Shown one piece after another: positions 46,030-57,975 of a stretch of DNA of 64,000 nucleotides. Source of the stretch: Sipunculus nudus (Eukaryota > Annelida > Sipuncula > Golfingiida > Sipunculidae); assembly GCA_026874595.1 (NCBI GenBank), contig CM049313.1:23058008-23122007 (forward strand). Reading direction: 5' to 3'. Below the pieces are notes generated by a model that had not been told where the DNA came from, searched no databases, and was given only the letters and a program-made list of their open reading frames with translations. The stretch's first letter is position 1. Every line of letters begins with the position of its first letter. The position numbers were made by a program, and so were the translations under genes.

Positions 46030-46690
46030 AAATGAGGAGGGGAGCTCTCTGGCCTTGACCTTTGTTCTTGTGACCTAAAACTAAATAGGGTTTTTCATCC
46101 ATGTTTTGGGTGAGCCATTCGAGCAAGATGACAGGTAAAGGTCAAACGGTTTGGCTAAAACTGCGTCCTCAAGCTTTTCCAAAAAGTGGGCCTTTTGGCT
46201 TTGACCTTTGACCCCATGACCTGAAAATTGATAGGGTCCTTCATCCATAGGTGAGTGAGCCATATTTGCAAGATGAAAGGTTTTGGTCAAACGGCTTGGC
46301 ATAATATGGGTCCACAAGTTCTTTTCAAGAAGTGGGCCCTGTGGCCGTGATCTTTGATTTCGTGACCTCCAAATTAATAGGGTTCTTCATCTGGTGGAGG
46401 GTGAGCCATATGTGCAAGGTGAGAGTTTTAGACAAAAATTTTGGCTTAAAATGGGTCCACAGGCTTTTTCAAGAGGTAGGTCCTGTGGCAGGTACTTTTG
46501 ACCCCGTGACCTCAAAATCGATAGGGTTCTTCATCTAGTAGTTGGTGAGCCATATGTATAAGATGAAAGGTTTTTGTCAAACGGCCTGAAATCGATCCAC
46601 AAGCCAATTCCGGACGGACGGACGGACAGATCGGACGGACGCACGAATTGAGGCGTTACTATATCCCTTTCGCATCGCGTTGCGAGGGGA
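46030..46690 (+). repeat. tandem repeat of about 145 bp, four units, with GGACGGAC end
   Basis: Landmarks (G)TGACC and AATAGGGTT(T/C)TTCATC recur at spacings of about 143-148 bases (46042, 46190, 46335, 46478). Units carry TTTGACC(T/C)-type AGGTCA half-sites. The end is CGGACGGACGGACGGACAG and CCCTTTCGCATCGCGTTGCG. Confidence 0.85.
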
Positions 46691-46899
46691 TATTAATGGC
46701 GGGTTGAGCAAAAAATCTAGCGATTTCTGTTGAAATTTCGGAGTGATATTTTTAATGAAATAACATGAAAGACTGAAAAACATACAATTTCAATGTGTGG
46801 CCTGAGAGACACAGATTCGAGTTCTGATTGATGTACGTGATCAATATAGTGGGGAACTCGGCGCGACCTTAGTCAAACCGCTTGTCCAATTTGCTGTGG

Positions 46900-47330
46900 G
46901 CCTATCAAGGTATAATTGGTCTGTCACCAGGTTAAAAAATGTCCTAAATTCCCTTCTCTGCGTAGCAAGGTCGTAGCCCCGTATTTAAGCCTTTATCTGC
47001 CACATAAACCTTTTTTTCTTTACTCAATGGATGTTCCATTAATACAGGCGTTAAGCGGATTATAACCGCCCCGGGTGTGCTTGGGTTTTATTTAAGCACT
47101 GCATGCATGAGGTGAAAGAACTATTTGCTGCGGAGTGTCAGCAAGGCCGCGATACATCTACAACGCTTGTCAGCTCACAATGATTAAGATCCAACGAGTT
47201 TGATGCATGGCCCCGTCCTATGTATTAACAATAAAAGTATCCGGGTCCCTGGTAAAAAAAAAGTTCGTCTGCTACAGCTGGGAGAACTTTCATTCAGGTT
47301 CTTGTGTTATCACCTCATTTAATTTTGAGT

Positions 47331-47382
<52 letters not shown>

Positions 47383-48500
47383 AATTTTCATAATATTATA
47401 CCCTCTTTTTCTGTCAGAGAATTGCGAGTTAATAGTGTGCAGTCCGTTGGCCTTGGGATTTTTACATTTTTACTGAAGAATTTTAAAAAGTATCAAAACT
47501 GGTAGGTCTTAAGCCAAGCAGGTATTGTCGGATTGTGTACGCACGCGCAAAAATCTCTATACATTTCTCTCCATAATGAAAGTAAAATGTTTGTTATCTG
47601 ACAGTGGGGAAGATCATGGGCGCAATCACTAGCACCATCTACCGGTCATGGCTGACACTTGGTATTCGGGTCCGTTATACAGACAAGAAAGATCATATTC
47701 TGTTGAATATCTAATACCAAAAGAAAGCATTCTATCTTATCTTTCATGGCGAGAAATTTTTTTCGGGGTTTATATCAAGTTTTATTTCGACAAAATCCGC
47801 AAAACTGATACCTTGGACCAACACCGTAGACGCGGACTGCGCGTGCTTCTTAATAAAGTATGTAAGAAGCCTTTCAGAAAAACGGCGATTAACAATATTT
47901 TTTAAAATAACTAATGATTAAACTGCGCATTATTTAAAGTGTACAACATTTCGTTATTCTTAATACACTTTAATAAATAGCAGACTTTGGTGAAAACACA
48001 ACACGCGTTCCTGAACTTCATGTACCATGGTGGGAGTATATGTATATTTTCAAACACGTTTGTCTTTCCTGGTCACAGACTATACAAAAGTTGGTTGATC
48101 CCCCTGTATTTAGACATTTAAGTTTAGGCGAGCCGAAAAACAGATGCAAAGTGACCCAGGTACCATTAATAAGGTGACACGGATTTTCCCAGTCAAGACC
48201 TGATTAATTACCGGATAAACCTTATCACTGCGCCTGATTTACATTTCAGGAGGCTGGCCTTGACAGCTCCTTCATCTGTATCTTAAGATGCTGCTAACAC
48301 ATGGCTTCACCTGCTTTTGTTCTGCGTTAATCAAGCCTTTAATGAATATACGTAGAAAGAAAATGGAAATAAAGTTTTGGGTGTTAATTCAACCCCGAAA
48401 CGCCGGCAGATCAGAGAGTGGTTGGCTGGAACATTCTGATGTTATTTGCTAACCGAAGTTTTTATTTTAAACCTGGTATAGATAGATCAGCGGCAAATGA
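46900..48500. other. mostly unique stretch
   Basis: Contains an (AT)n run and one unremarkable ORF (47648-47905 plus, basic, no known domain). 48120-48380 is a repeat-free block with TAATTA words. No gene is demonstrated. Confidence 0.4.
47332..47380 (+). repeat. (AT)n microsatellite
   Basis: About 24 AT dinucleotides. Confidence 0.96.
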
Positions 48501-48519
48501 ATCTGAGTAAGTGTTATAA

Positions 48520-48980
48520 TAGTTATATTTTCATATTTTGCTAGGATTTCTTACATTTCCTATTTTGCTATATGATTTTCTCAAATTTTCCTAATTTGCG
48601 ATGATTTCTGAGTTTTTCAGATTTGCTTTGATTTCTGACTTTTTCAAATTTTGCTTTGATTTCTGACATTTTCATATTTTGCTGGGATTTTTCTGACATT
48701 TTCATATTTTGCTGGGATTTTCTGACATTTTCAGATTTTGCTGTGGTTTTCTGATTTTTTCATATTTTGCTGCGATGTGCTGACATTTTCATCATTTGCT
48801 TTGATTTTTTTTTACATTTTCATATTTTGCTATTTTTTATGACATTTCATAATTAGGTTTGATTTCTTGCATTCCATATTTTGCATTTGATTTTCTGACA
48901 TTTTCATATTTTGCACTGATTTTCTGACATTTTCATACTTTGCTACGATTTTCTGACATTTTAATATTTAGCTGTTATTT
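48520..48980 (+). repeat. T-rich tandem repeat of about 28 bp, about 16 units
   Basis: Unit close to GATTTTCTGACATTTTCATA then TTTTGCT, with length variants of 23-32 bases. Confidence 0.9.
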
Positions 48981-49785
48981 TACATGGGTTTTTTTTTCGG
49001 AGAATATCGTAGTATAGCGTAACATTTTTTTATCGTAAGGAAGTCCAAGGGTTTTTTGGCATTTATAAAAAAAAGTGTGGATGCGTCATGACATATTATA
49101 ATTAATGTACACAACAGTATTAAATAACCGTGTATGTGGAATAGTCGTTAGTTATTGCAGAAAATCTTAAATAGTTACGTGTCATATATCAGCATGGAAA
49201 ATCGTACAAGAAAAATTCGTACCCTGCGAGGCCTGCTTTAAGTCTGACGGTGCGCGATGCCAAAAATCCACCGGAGTGACGTAATGAGTTCGTCTTGAAC
49301 CATATTTATGTGGCATCTTTATGGGTAACAAAATCCAAAAGACTATATCAAACCATTTTTTGTGAGTAAAATCCAACCCATACATAAACCCCTCATGTCA
49401 GAGTACTCTGTTCCAATTGGATTTTGTGTAACCCCCGCATGACCCTGTGACAGGTTTGCAAATTTGTACAATTTTACGTCGGTGCTTATGTCATACGAAC
49501 AGCTCAGCGGACAAACTCGGATGGTGATACTAGGCCTTTCCCTCGTATATATGTCACTCATAAATCCATGGTACTTTGCAATGAAATTGTGTGCAAGCAA
49601 ATTCTAGGTGTAATTCAGTGACATTTGTGTGATTTAAAAATAACCAGGTTTGTTCTGAATATTGCTGAAACTTTCTGCACAGTTCCTACGAAACTTAAAA
49701 AAAAACACATGGGGTATACACAATTAAATCTCGGTGGTATATTATAAAGAACTTTTGACCAATTATTCTTCGGAATCATAAGATA

Positions 49786-49787
<2 letters not shown>

Positions 49788-49834
<47 letters not shown>
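49788..49834 (+). repeat. (AG)n microsatellite
   Basis: About 23 uninterrupted AG dinucleotides; it creates a spurious Ser-Leu frame on the minus strand. Confidence 0.97.
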
Positions 49835-49835
<1 letters not shown>

Positions 49836-50097
49836 AGCAATACAACTGCGATATGTCAACGCCCGCCGATGAGCGAAAATGGGGTATATGTTATGGATTG
49901 TATAACCTATGAAATTAGGTTTAAGACATAATGATATAGGAATAAAACTCATCAACCCGTACAAGCTCCCCTCCCTATACTGCTATGGTACATCCAAAGA
50001 AACATGTGATACTATCTGCCGATATAATTCAAGTTGTACTATCAGTCATTTTCCAACAAATAATCAAGCAAATGCTGCATCAGGTCATAACAGCAAT

Positions 50098-50275
50098 CAC
50101 AATATTGAGAATTGTTCCACACTTAAGACATCAACTCAATTAGAATGTTTAGAACTGTCCCATACTCAAGATATCAACACAATTAGAATGTTGAGAATGT
50201 CCCGCGCTCACGACATCAACACAATTAGAATGTTGAGAATTGTTCCACACTCAAGACATCAACTGCTTTACCTCT
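50098..50275 (+). repeat. 43-44 bp tandem repeat, four units
   Basis: ACATCAACACAATTAGAATG and TTGAGAATTGTTCCACACTC recur with a spacing of about 43. Confidence 0.88.
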
Positions 50276-50403
50276 CACTTGTGTGAGTAACCATATGTTA
50301 ACAACCTCTAACATGACACAATACAATGAGAGAAATATTCGTATTTTAAGTAGACTTTGATACAATGAAACAACGTGAAATACAACTGTTTAGTCTCGAC
50401 GTA

Positions 50404-50561
50404 TGTTATTACGAAGACAAATTGCTCAGGGGAAAACATTGGGCCCATCCCAGATTCGAACCCATGTCGATGGCGCACAAGTCCGCCGTACTAACCGCTC
50501 CGCTAGAAAGCAAGCTTCACTAGCGAGACAGTTCGGTCCGATTTTTAGTCACCCCGTAACA
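50404..50561 (-). mobile_element. tRNA-like SINE/MITE unit, copy 1
   Basis: Read on the minus strand it begins TGTTACGGGGTGAC and ends near CTTCGTAATAACA. Inside is a tRNA-like segment: GCGGAGCGGTTAGTACGG resembles a Pol III A box (about 50489-50505), and GGTTCGAATC is a perfect B box (50453-50462). The spacing suits a tRNA-derived promoter. The acceptor stem does not pair as a real tRNA, so it is a tRNA-derived element, not a tRNA gene. Confidence 0.65.
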
Positions 50562-51345
50562 CACCCCCTTAAGGTCTTATGATCGTCAAAAATCGTAAAA
50601 TTGACATTTTTGTGAAAAACCTTGAGCGTTCTGCTATCAGAACAGGATAATTATCCCAGGAGTCACACTTCGGTTACGCTCCATAAGCAGCTAATACGCT
50701 ATGCTCAACTCTTCGCTACACAACCCGCAACATTAAACCGCAGTAGCGGTCAGGTTTGGCCACCAGGCGGTGCTGACTCTGACGAATTCCCCCTGCGTAA
50801 TATTTCACAAAACACAATGCAGGTATCACCTTGCATAATCAGATGTTCTTCGAGGTAACGGGTACTATACACTGCTGTGGAAAGCGCTTAGTAGCACAGA
50901 ACCCATGTCGGTGGCGCACAATTCCGGCGAACCAACCGCTCCGCTAGAAAGCAAGCTTCACTAGCGAGACAGTTCGGTCCGATTTTTAGTCACCCCGTAA
51001 CACACCCCCCTTAAGGTCTTATGATCGTCAAAAATCGTGAAATTGACATTTTTGTGAAATACCTTGAGCGTTCTGCTATCAGAACAAGACTAATTATCCC
51101 AGGAGTCACACTAGGTTACGCTACGCTCAACTCTTCGCTACACAACCCGCTACATAAAACCGCAGTAGCTGTCAGGTTTGGCCACCAGGCGGTGCTGACT
51201 CTGTGGAATTCCCCCTGCGTAATATTTAACCAAACAAAATGCAGGTATCAACATGCATAATCGGATGTTCTTAGAGGTAACGGTCACTTTACACTGCTGT
51301 GGAAAGCGCTCCGTAGCACAGACTTTTTCACCCCTATTGGAATAC
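50562..51345 (+). repeat. tandem duplication of about 441 bp
   Basis: TTAAGGTCTTATGATCGTCA starts both units (50570 and 51011). AACCGCAGTAGC(G/T)GTCAGG, TTTGGCCACCAGGCGGTGCT and TGTGGAAAGCGCT recur in order. The duplicated block includes copy 2 of the tRNA-like unit. Confidence 0.85.
50898..51002 (-). mobile_element. tRNA-like SINE/MITE unit, copy 2, truncated
   Basis: Same TGTTACGGGGTGAC start and A-box region, but the sequence stops in the B box (GGGTTC is followed by unrelated bases), so the promoter is incomplete. Confidence 0.6.
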
Positions 51346-51484
51346 TCACGATGCAATCGTCAGCTTTCAACACAGTCTGTATACTGACTTGCCTGAGGTC
51401 AGTTATCTCCCACTGTCTGCATATTTCCTGTATTGCGTGCCACACGAGCTTACCTCCGGCAAAGCTTTGTTTGTTTACACGCTA

Positions 51485-51650
51485 AGCCAATCAGATTTCT
51501 TCTACCAGTTCTGCAGATTTGTTTTTACGCAGAGCCAATCAGATTTTACTTTATCCAGCGCAAACTGACTGGGTGTTGCTAAACCTGAGGAATCCTGCTA
51601 TTTCCCACAGCGTGTGAGTGGAAGGCACCGGGCCGGGAGGTCACGAGCTG
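51485..51650 (+). repeat. dispersed repeat shared with 31225-31400
   Basis: GAGCCAATCAGATTTTACTT, ACTGGGTGTTGCTAAACC and GTGTGAGTGGAAGG recur in the same order as at 31262-31365. Confidence 0.7.
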
Positions 51651-51707
51651 TGTTCAGAGTATTCTTGGGCCACAAAGTTTACCGTCACGTTGGACGAACC
51701 CCAATTT

Positions 51708-51820
51708 TGTTACGAAGATAAATTGCTCAGGTAAAAATTATGGGCCGATCCGGGAGTCGAATCCATAACGGGCTTCACTAGCGAGACAGTTCGGTCCGCT
51801 TTTATGTGCACCCCGTAACA
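51708..51820 (-). mobile_element. tRNA-like SINE/MITE unit, copy 3, internal deletion
   Basis: 113 bases with inverted ends TGTTACG and CGTAACA. The A-box half is deleted, but a B-box-like GGATTCGACTC remains. This copy shows the element's ends best. Confidence 0.62.
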
Positions 51821-51894
51821 ATGTATCGTATCGGTTTACTGACTGGTATATAAAATAATATTCTTGCTTTGGGAGAGGTTCACCATGGGCCGAG

Positions 51895-52100
51895 TTTACC
51901 CATGAGTAATTTCTGATAGATTGCGCTACGATAGAACCTTCGCGACACTTCCCAGTTTGTGTCAATATTAATGGGGGAAATATTGAAGATAACGCCCTTA
52001 GGACAGACTTGGCACTGTTCCCAACCCTTCAAGTCAAAGGAAATTTCTGTGGCGTTGCCACTGAGGAGTTGCGTAACAACAATATAGTGGCACCGTCAGT
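51895..52100 (+). repeat. dispersed repeat shared with 55380-55590
   Basis: ATAGATTGCGCTACGATAGA (against ATAGATGGCGCTGCGATAGA) and TTGCCACTGAGGAGTTGCGT (against TTGCCATAGAGGAGTTTGTG) are shared, ending in a (C)ACCGTCA segment. Confidence 0.65.
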
Positions 52101-52644
52101 TATAATATTAGATGTCTAATTCTGTATTGTGGCTCACTCTGTCGGCCCGTAATCTGTTTACAAAAAGAAGAATATAATGAAAAGGACCACGATTGATAAA
52201 TGAGACTGATAGTCACTGGCATCGTTTAAAACAGAATATTGTGTACATATTGTAAATATATTTGTAGTCTGATATGCCATCGGGTCTGACAAACAAAAGC
52301 TGCCGTACTAATTCCAGTCCAAACAGTGGCTTTCTTCAGTTTTTATGTATTCCTTTGGCCTCGCATATTAATTTATATTGATTATACAAACCCTATAAGG
52401 ACCACATTAATTTAGCAGCAAAACTAAAAGAAAAAAAAGAATAAAATAATTAATTAATAAAAAAAAAAACTACGATAAGAAAACGTTTTGTTCATGTCTA
52501 ATTTCTCATCTTTTGGCTGTATATGTGCCTTGCTATAACAATCGAAAAACAATCTCCCCGTGGAGGGGACGTGCGTTTTAAATTAAAGTTAAAGCGAATC
52601 AGGCAAAACAAGCTTAATCATGGGCTGATAAAGGAACTTATTAA

Positions 52645-54045
52645 AAAAGGAGAGGCTTAATACTCTGGTTAATACGTGTCCCGGCTACACTCTTAGAAAA
52701 AAGGAGAGGCTTAAAAGTCTGGTAAATGTGTCCCGGCTACACTCTAAGAAAAAAGGAGAGCTTAATAGCCTGGTAAATATGTGTCCCGGCTACACTCTAA
52801 GAAAAAAGGAGAGGCTTAATAGCCTGGTAAATACGTGTCCCGGCTACTCTCTAAGAAAAAAGGAGAGGCATAATAGCCTGGTAAATATGTGTCCCGGCTA
52901 AACTCTAAGAAAAAAGGAGGGGCTTAATAGGCTTGTAATTGTGTCCCGGCTACACTCTAAGAAAAAAGTAGAGGCTTAATATCCTGGTAAATATTTGTCC
53001 CGGCTACACTCTAAGAAAAAAAGAGGCTTAATAGCCTGGTAAATATGTGTCCCGGCTACACTCTTAGAAAAAAGGAGAGGCTTAATAGCCAGGTAAATAT
53101 GTGTCTTGGCTACACTCTTAGAAAAAAGGAGAGGCTTAATAGCCTTGTAAATACGTGTCCCGGCTACACTCTAAGAAAAAAGGAGAGGCTTAATAGCCTG
53201 GTAAATATGTGTCCCGGCTACACTCTAAAAAAAGGAGAGGCTTAATAGCCTGGTAAATATGTATCCCGGCTACACTCTAAGAAAAAAAAGAGGCTTAATA
53301 GCCTGGTAAATATGTGTCCCGGCTACAATCTAAGAGAAAAGGGGAGACTTAATAGCCTGGTAAATATGTGTCCCGGCTACACTCTAATAAATAAGGCGAG
53401 ACTTAATAGCCTGGTAAATATGTGTCCCGGCTACACACTTAGAAAAAAAGAGAGGCTTAATAGCCTGGTAAATATGTGTCCCGGCTACACTCTAAGAAAA
53501 AAAGGGAGGCTTAATAACCTGGTAAATTTGTGTCCCGGCTACACTCTAAGAAAAAAGGAGAGGCTTAATAGCCTGGTAAATTTGTGTCACGGCTACACTC
53601 TAAGAAAAAAGGAGAGGCTTAATAGCCTGGTAAATATGTGTCCCGGCTACACTCAAGAAAAAGGGAGAAGCTTAATAGCCTGGTAAATATGTGTCCCGGC
53701 TACACTCTAAGAAAAAAGGAGAGGCTTAATATCCTGCTGAATACGTGTCCCGGCTACACTCTTAGAAAAAAGGAGAGGCTTAAAAGTATGGTAAATATGT
53801 GTCCCGGCTACACTCTAAGAAAAAAGGAGAGGCTTAATACCCTGGTGCATATGTGTCCCGGCTACACTCAAAGAAAAAAGAGAGGCTTAATATACTGCTG
53901 CATACGTGTCCCAGCTACACTCTAAGAAAAAAGGAGAGGCTTAATAGCCTGGTAAATATGTGTTCCGGCTACACTCTAAGAAAAAAGGAGAGGCTTAATA
54001 GCCTGGTAAATATGGGTCCCGGCTACACTCTTAGAAAAAATTTGC
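52645..54045 (+). repeat. 54 bp satellite array, about 26 copies
   Basis: Unit: GGAGAGGCTTAATAGCCTGG, TAAATATGTGTCCCGGCTAC, ACTCTAAGAAAAAA. Copies are 50-55 bases, mostly 54, with single-base changes and A-run length changes. Because 54 is a multiple of three, a plus frame stays open over several copies as an 18-residue period (MCPGYTLRKKERLNSLVN), but one- to three-base changes in the A run break it repeatedly (for example near 53230 and 53660). I therefore call it non-coding. Confidence 0.95.
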
Positions 54046-54489
54046 AAGATTTTTTTCCGGTAAAAAATTAGGGTGCCCGCGTATCCGGCCAGGTTAATTA
54101 TAGGATGAGAACAAAGCTGTCAGCCAGATTTCGGGGAAATAACCACGGAAGATGCTTTCTTAGGGCGAAGTAACATTGCTTCATTCATTGCGTTGCTTTG
54201 AGCTGTACTGGAAGTAGCCCATACGAGTCCTATCTGTAATGACACCATGTATTGTGAGCTTTTATGAACGCGAGGCATTTCATTAGCTCAATACTGTCTT
54301 CTGTAGAGGATGATATCCACTTGAAACCCTCTCGGGGTTGGAAAGAGGGTCTGATACTCGGATCAAGATTTTTACGAATAAGTTTATATATTATTTATAT
54401 GAAACGCATGTTAACAGTCATCACAGGACTTAAAATATGTAGGCAACAACCCGTCGCGATGTAGCAATGTATAATATATTGTTACGGAA

Positions 54490-55250
54490 CCTTATATAAA
54501 CAGATCACGTATGCATGATGAACACAAATTTTGCAATGGAGATAAAAAAAATCAGATTCTGTAACACTAGGCAGCGTGAAATTTCTCGGGGAATGAATAA
54601 AGAAGTCAGTGTTAACAAATTTGTTAACAAATAACTAGAATTTATACTTAAAACAACCCTAACATTACAATGCACTAAATCAATACAATTACACAGTAAA
54701 ACAGCGGTATAACAACAAATCTGTACAATCACACAGTAAAATAAACAATGTGCACAATACCACCACCGTCACAACGATAAGTTCTTTAAATGTATACTCT
54801 CGGAGAATAACAGTCCAATGTAAAGCTCTTGTAACAATCCAGAAAGTAAACTTGAGGCAGGCATCATTAAATTGTATAGAGTTAGTAATAGTAGAATCCC
54901 TGAAATTACTTTATAATCGGGCAGGTCCCACAAACTGACATAAACACGTCTGTGTCCGCTGGAATCTTCTCTCCTCTCTCTCGGTTTAAAACACAGGCCC
55001 CTATAAATAATTTCTCACCCCAAGCCGAGAATCTTCTACAACTCGAACAGTCTAAAGGATCTAACATAATTCACAGGAAACACGCGTTACAGGAATCATC
55101 TAGAAGAACATTGCTATGTCTCGGCATCCCAGGGTCCACACGTGACCTAGGCCAGGCGTGAAAGCCCAAAGCTAGCATGACAACAAGAGTTCTACCAGTA
55201 CGGATTAAACATGGAGTGCAACAAGCGGCCCGGTGAGGGCGCCACAATAC
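54490..55250 (+). repeat. dispersed element of about 750 bp, copy 2
   Basis: Second copy of the element at 41850-42615, preceded by TGTTACGGAACC. Internal small differences, including a duplicated GTTAACAAATTT-like piece. Confidence 0.7.
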
Positions 55251-55379
55251 GAGTTACACCCGTGTCACACAATAAAAAGAGCACCTTTAACAATATACTA
55301 CACATATCCATTCATGCGATGCGACATAAACGCTCGACTTCTCCGAGGTCCGAGTTCATCCACTGGATATATACCGCGT

Positions 55380-55590
55380 GATAGATGGCGCTGCGATAGA
55401 CTCTTCTTTAATTAATTTTGAAATACCTGAGGACCTATCGGAAAATAAGGAAATGCCCCCCCCCGGTACTATAATAACCCACTTTGCAGCGTTCCCGACA
55501 GTTAAAAAAAAAAAACAAGAAAAAGGCCACTTCTGAGGGGTTGCCATAGAGGAGTTTGTGACGATGATTTAGTGCCACCACCGTCAATTA
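55380..55590 (+). repeat. dispersed repeat shared with 51895-52100
   Basis: See the partner copy; a C10 tract interrupts this one near 55460. Confidence 0.62.
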
Positions 55591-55599
55591 ATTATGTAT

Positions 55600-56515
55600 A
55601 TGGAACGGTTCTTTGATATTTAAAGAACATATTTATAAAAAAGAATTAGACATGACTGAGACTAAGGGGCTCTGCATGCCGATCCTTTAAAATATCAAAA
55701 CTAAATTTTCGAGCTAACATTCCTTATGATAACATCCACAGCTGAGGTCCTTCATAGGATGATCAACCGTGCACAAATTTACGGGGGCTTTTACAAACAC
55801 CCAGAGCTGTTCAAAGTTCCTTCAATACAAAACTAACCGCGTTTGAAATTAAGTCGTGACGTCAATCTAGCACCTCATAGTGGCTGAGAGTAGATATAAG
55901 ACGAAATGAGAAGAAATGTGCAAGCCGGTGCCAAGACTACGCTAGGCACTTTGTATAGCATCGTCGGATAGGAGGCAGTTCAATAGGCATTATAAAAAAC
56001 ATCGCGGAACCAAATATTGTTGACAAAGCAAGGTTATGGGACAAAGGTCCCATTCAGGCTTAGCTGTAAGTTTTATGCTGTTTCCGTTCGGTCAGTTGGA
56101 TTGGTCGTATTTCGGGACGCGTGGAAGGTATTTCACGGCACCTGTTCCTTCCGACGACTGACAATTCCAGAGATAGAGTTTAACCAGCCGGAAAATCACT
56201 TCGACATAAAACAAAACTTGATTTTTTTTACGGAGCATCTGGTCCTGCGGTTTTACAGGAAGGCTTTTCCCAGTCATTTAAATGCAATCATGTTTTATGT
56301 CATGCGTATTTTGTACCGAGTCCTATGTGGCTCTAGGCTTAAATAGGTCTAAGTTATTGGATAACTAAAGGCTAAAATACTTCTTTATTTTCATCCCGGG
56401 GATAAACAAGCGAATGCAGCAACTAAGCCGCCCGCTGTGAACGCCATCAAAGTGATTCGTATAGTGGTCGTCCAAAGTCGGTGGTTTCTCCAGGTCCTTC
56501 AACTAATAGTGACAA
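55600..56515. other. unique stretch, no gene seen
   Basis: One frame of 109 codons (56017-56346, plus) has no recognisable domain or clear splice sites. Otherwise nothing supported. Confidence 0.4.
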
Positions 56516-56517
56516 TA

Positions 56518-56545
56518 TATCTATCTATCTATCTATCTATCTATC

Positions 56546-56603
<58 letters not shown>
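56518..56603 (+). repeat. (ATCT)n then (AT)n microsatellite
   Basis: About seven ATCT units followed by about 27 AT dinucleotides. Confidence 0.97.
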
Positions 56604-56605
<2 letters not shown>

Positions 56606-57789
56606 ATTAGAAAGAAAACTGAGCCAGATTTAAAATGATATATTTATATTTTTATGGGGTCAAATATAAAGATAATTTAAAACAACTTTGAAATAGATTT
56701 TTTTAACCTTAAGAGGTATCTAAGTTTCTAAATGTTCCATAGCAGATGAGGTATTCGTCTCGAACACACAACAAAATTATAAAATTGTTGACGCGTGCAT
56801 TAAAAAGCGAGTAGGAAAAAATGCTCTATGGCCATAAACAGTCCAGGTTACGTCATCAAATATATCAAAATAGAGGTCAAAGCTCTGATATCCCAAACGT
56901 GATGATTGTATCGTCCATCTTGTTGTTGTGATACAACCAACGACAGACGTATGGTGCAGCTACAATTTTCCTGGGGCAGACTCGATAGCATTTAAGCGTG
57001 TATCTTTCATATCTTACGTCACCAATCTGATTTAACACGGGTTGTCTGACGCCCCGGACGTTGTTTATTTGATGTGGTGTTATTTGGAGATCAAGAAAGC
57101 TACGGATCTATTGTGAGGATGTCAGCAGCCTGTTATCAAGCTCGGACCAGGGTTCAATGTTTTGTCATCAGTCGCCCTGTTATAATTGTGGTTTCGTTTA
57201 TTACGCCTTGTGTTATTGTTAAAAAGGTAAAAGAACGGAGACATCGCATTTATGCCATGCCGTCACCCTCTTTATAAAGTAATCCTTGTTGACCTATCCA
57301 TTTTTCGCATAATGCAGTCTGATATTTTACATAAAGCCGATACTATGTTTTCTGGTCACTTGTTGTTAACTTTCTAGGTTCGTCCTTACGCTATCTGTCG
57401 TATTTTGGTAGAGACGATGGGGTTCACGGTTCACGTTTGCTATGGTTGATTCGATATAACAACAGATAAACTGGTTATTTATTTTATATTTATTTATAAT
57501 ATGTAATGTATTAATATATAAAATAATTAAAATATCTAAATGACATATTTTGCTGAATATATTTATACACATGTACGTACAAACCTATATTTATAAATTA
57601 TGTAATGCATATTATATATATATATATGGTATTGTTACAATTCTGCCTTTTATCCTTGTCATTCTTCTTAAACTGGAACTGGTGCTGATTACCTTGCAAT
57701 TATAATTTTATTCGTGAACTTTAGAAATTCGTTATTGTAAATCATATTTCCGAGAACTGAATAAAAATAATCCAAATTGTTCCAAAATT

Positions 57790-57975
57790 AATCCAAACGT
57801 CTTTTTCCCTCTCGTTTTCTCTCTTTATGCCTCTTTTTCTCTCGTTTTTTCTCCCTATGTCTCTTTCTCTTTCGTTTTATCTGTCTATGTCTCTTTCACT
57901 GTCGTTTCTCTATGTTTCTTTCTCTGTCGTTTTATCTCACTATGTCTCTTTCTCTCTCTTTCTTTCTCTTTCTCT
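57790..57975 (+). repeat. CT-rich repeat of about 28 bp
   Basis: Repeated TATGTCTCTTTCTCT(N)TCGTTTT modules, imperfect, about six copies. Confidence 0.85.

Noticed and set aside
47648-47905. Basic 85-codon ORF as a gene
   Set aside because: It starts right after sequence resembling the GGCGCCACC-type repeat, has no splice or domain support and no recognisable family.
50441-50506. A genuine tRNA gene on the minus strand
   Set aside because: A- and B-box-like sequences are present, but the acceptor stem does not pair and the segment recurs in damaged form; it is a tRNA-derived repeat.
53045-54071. Repeated open frames with 18-residue period
   Set aside because: They arise from a 54 bp satellite; indels in A runs switch frame between copies, and there are no splice sites or domains.
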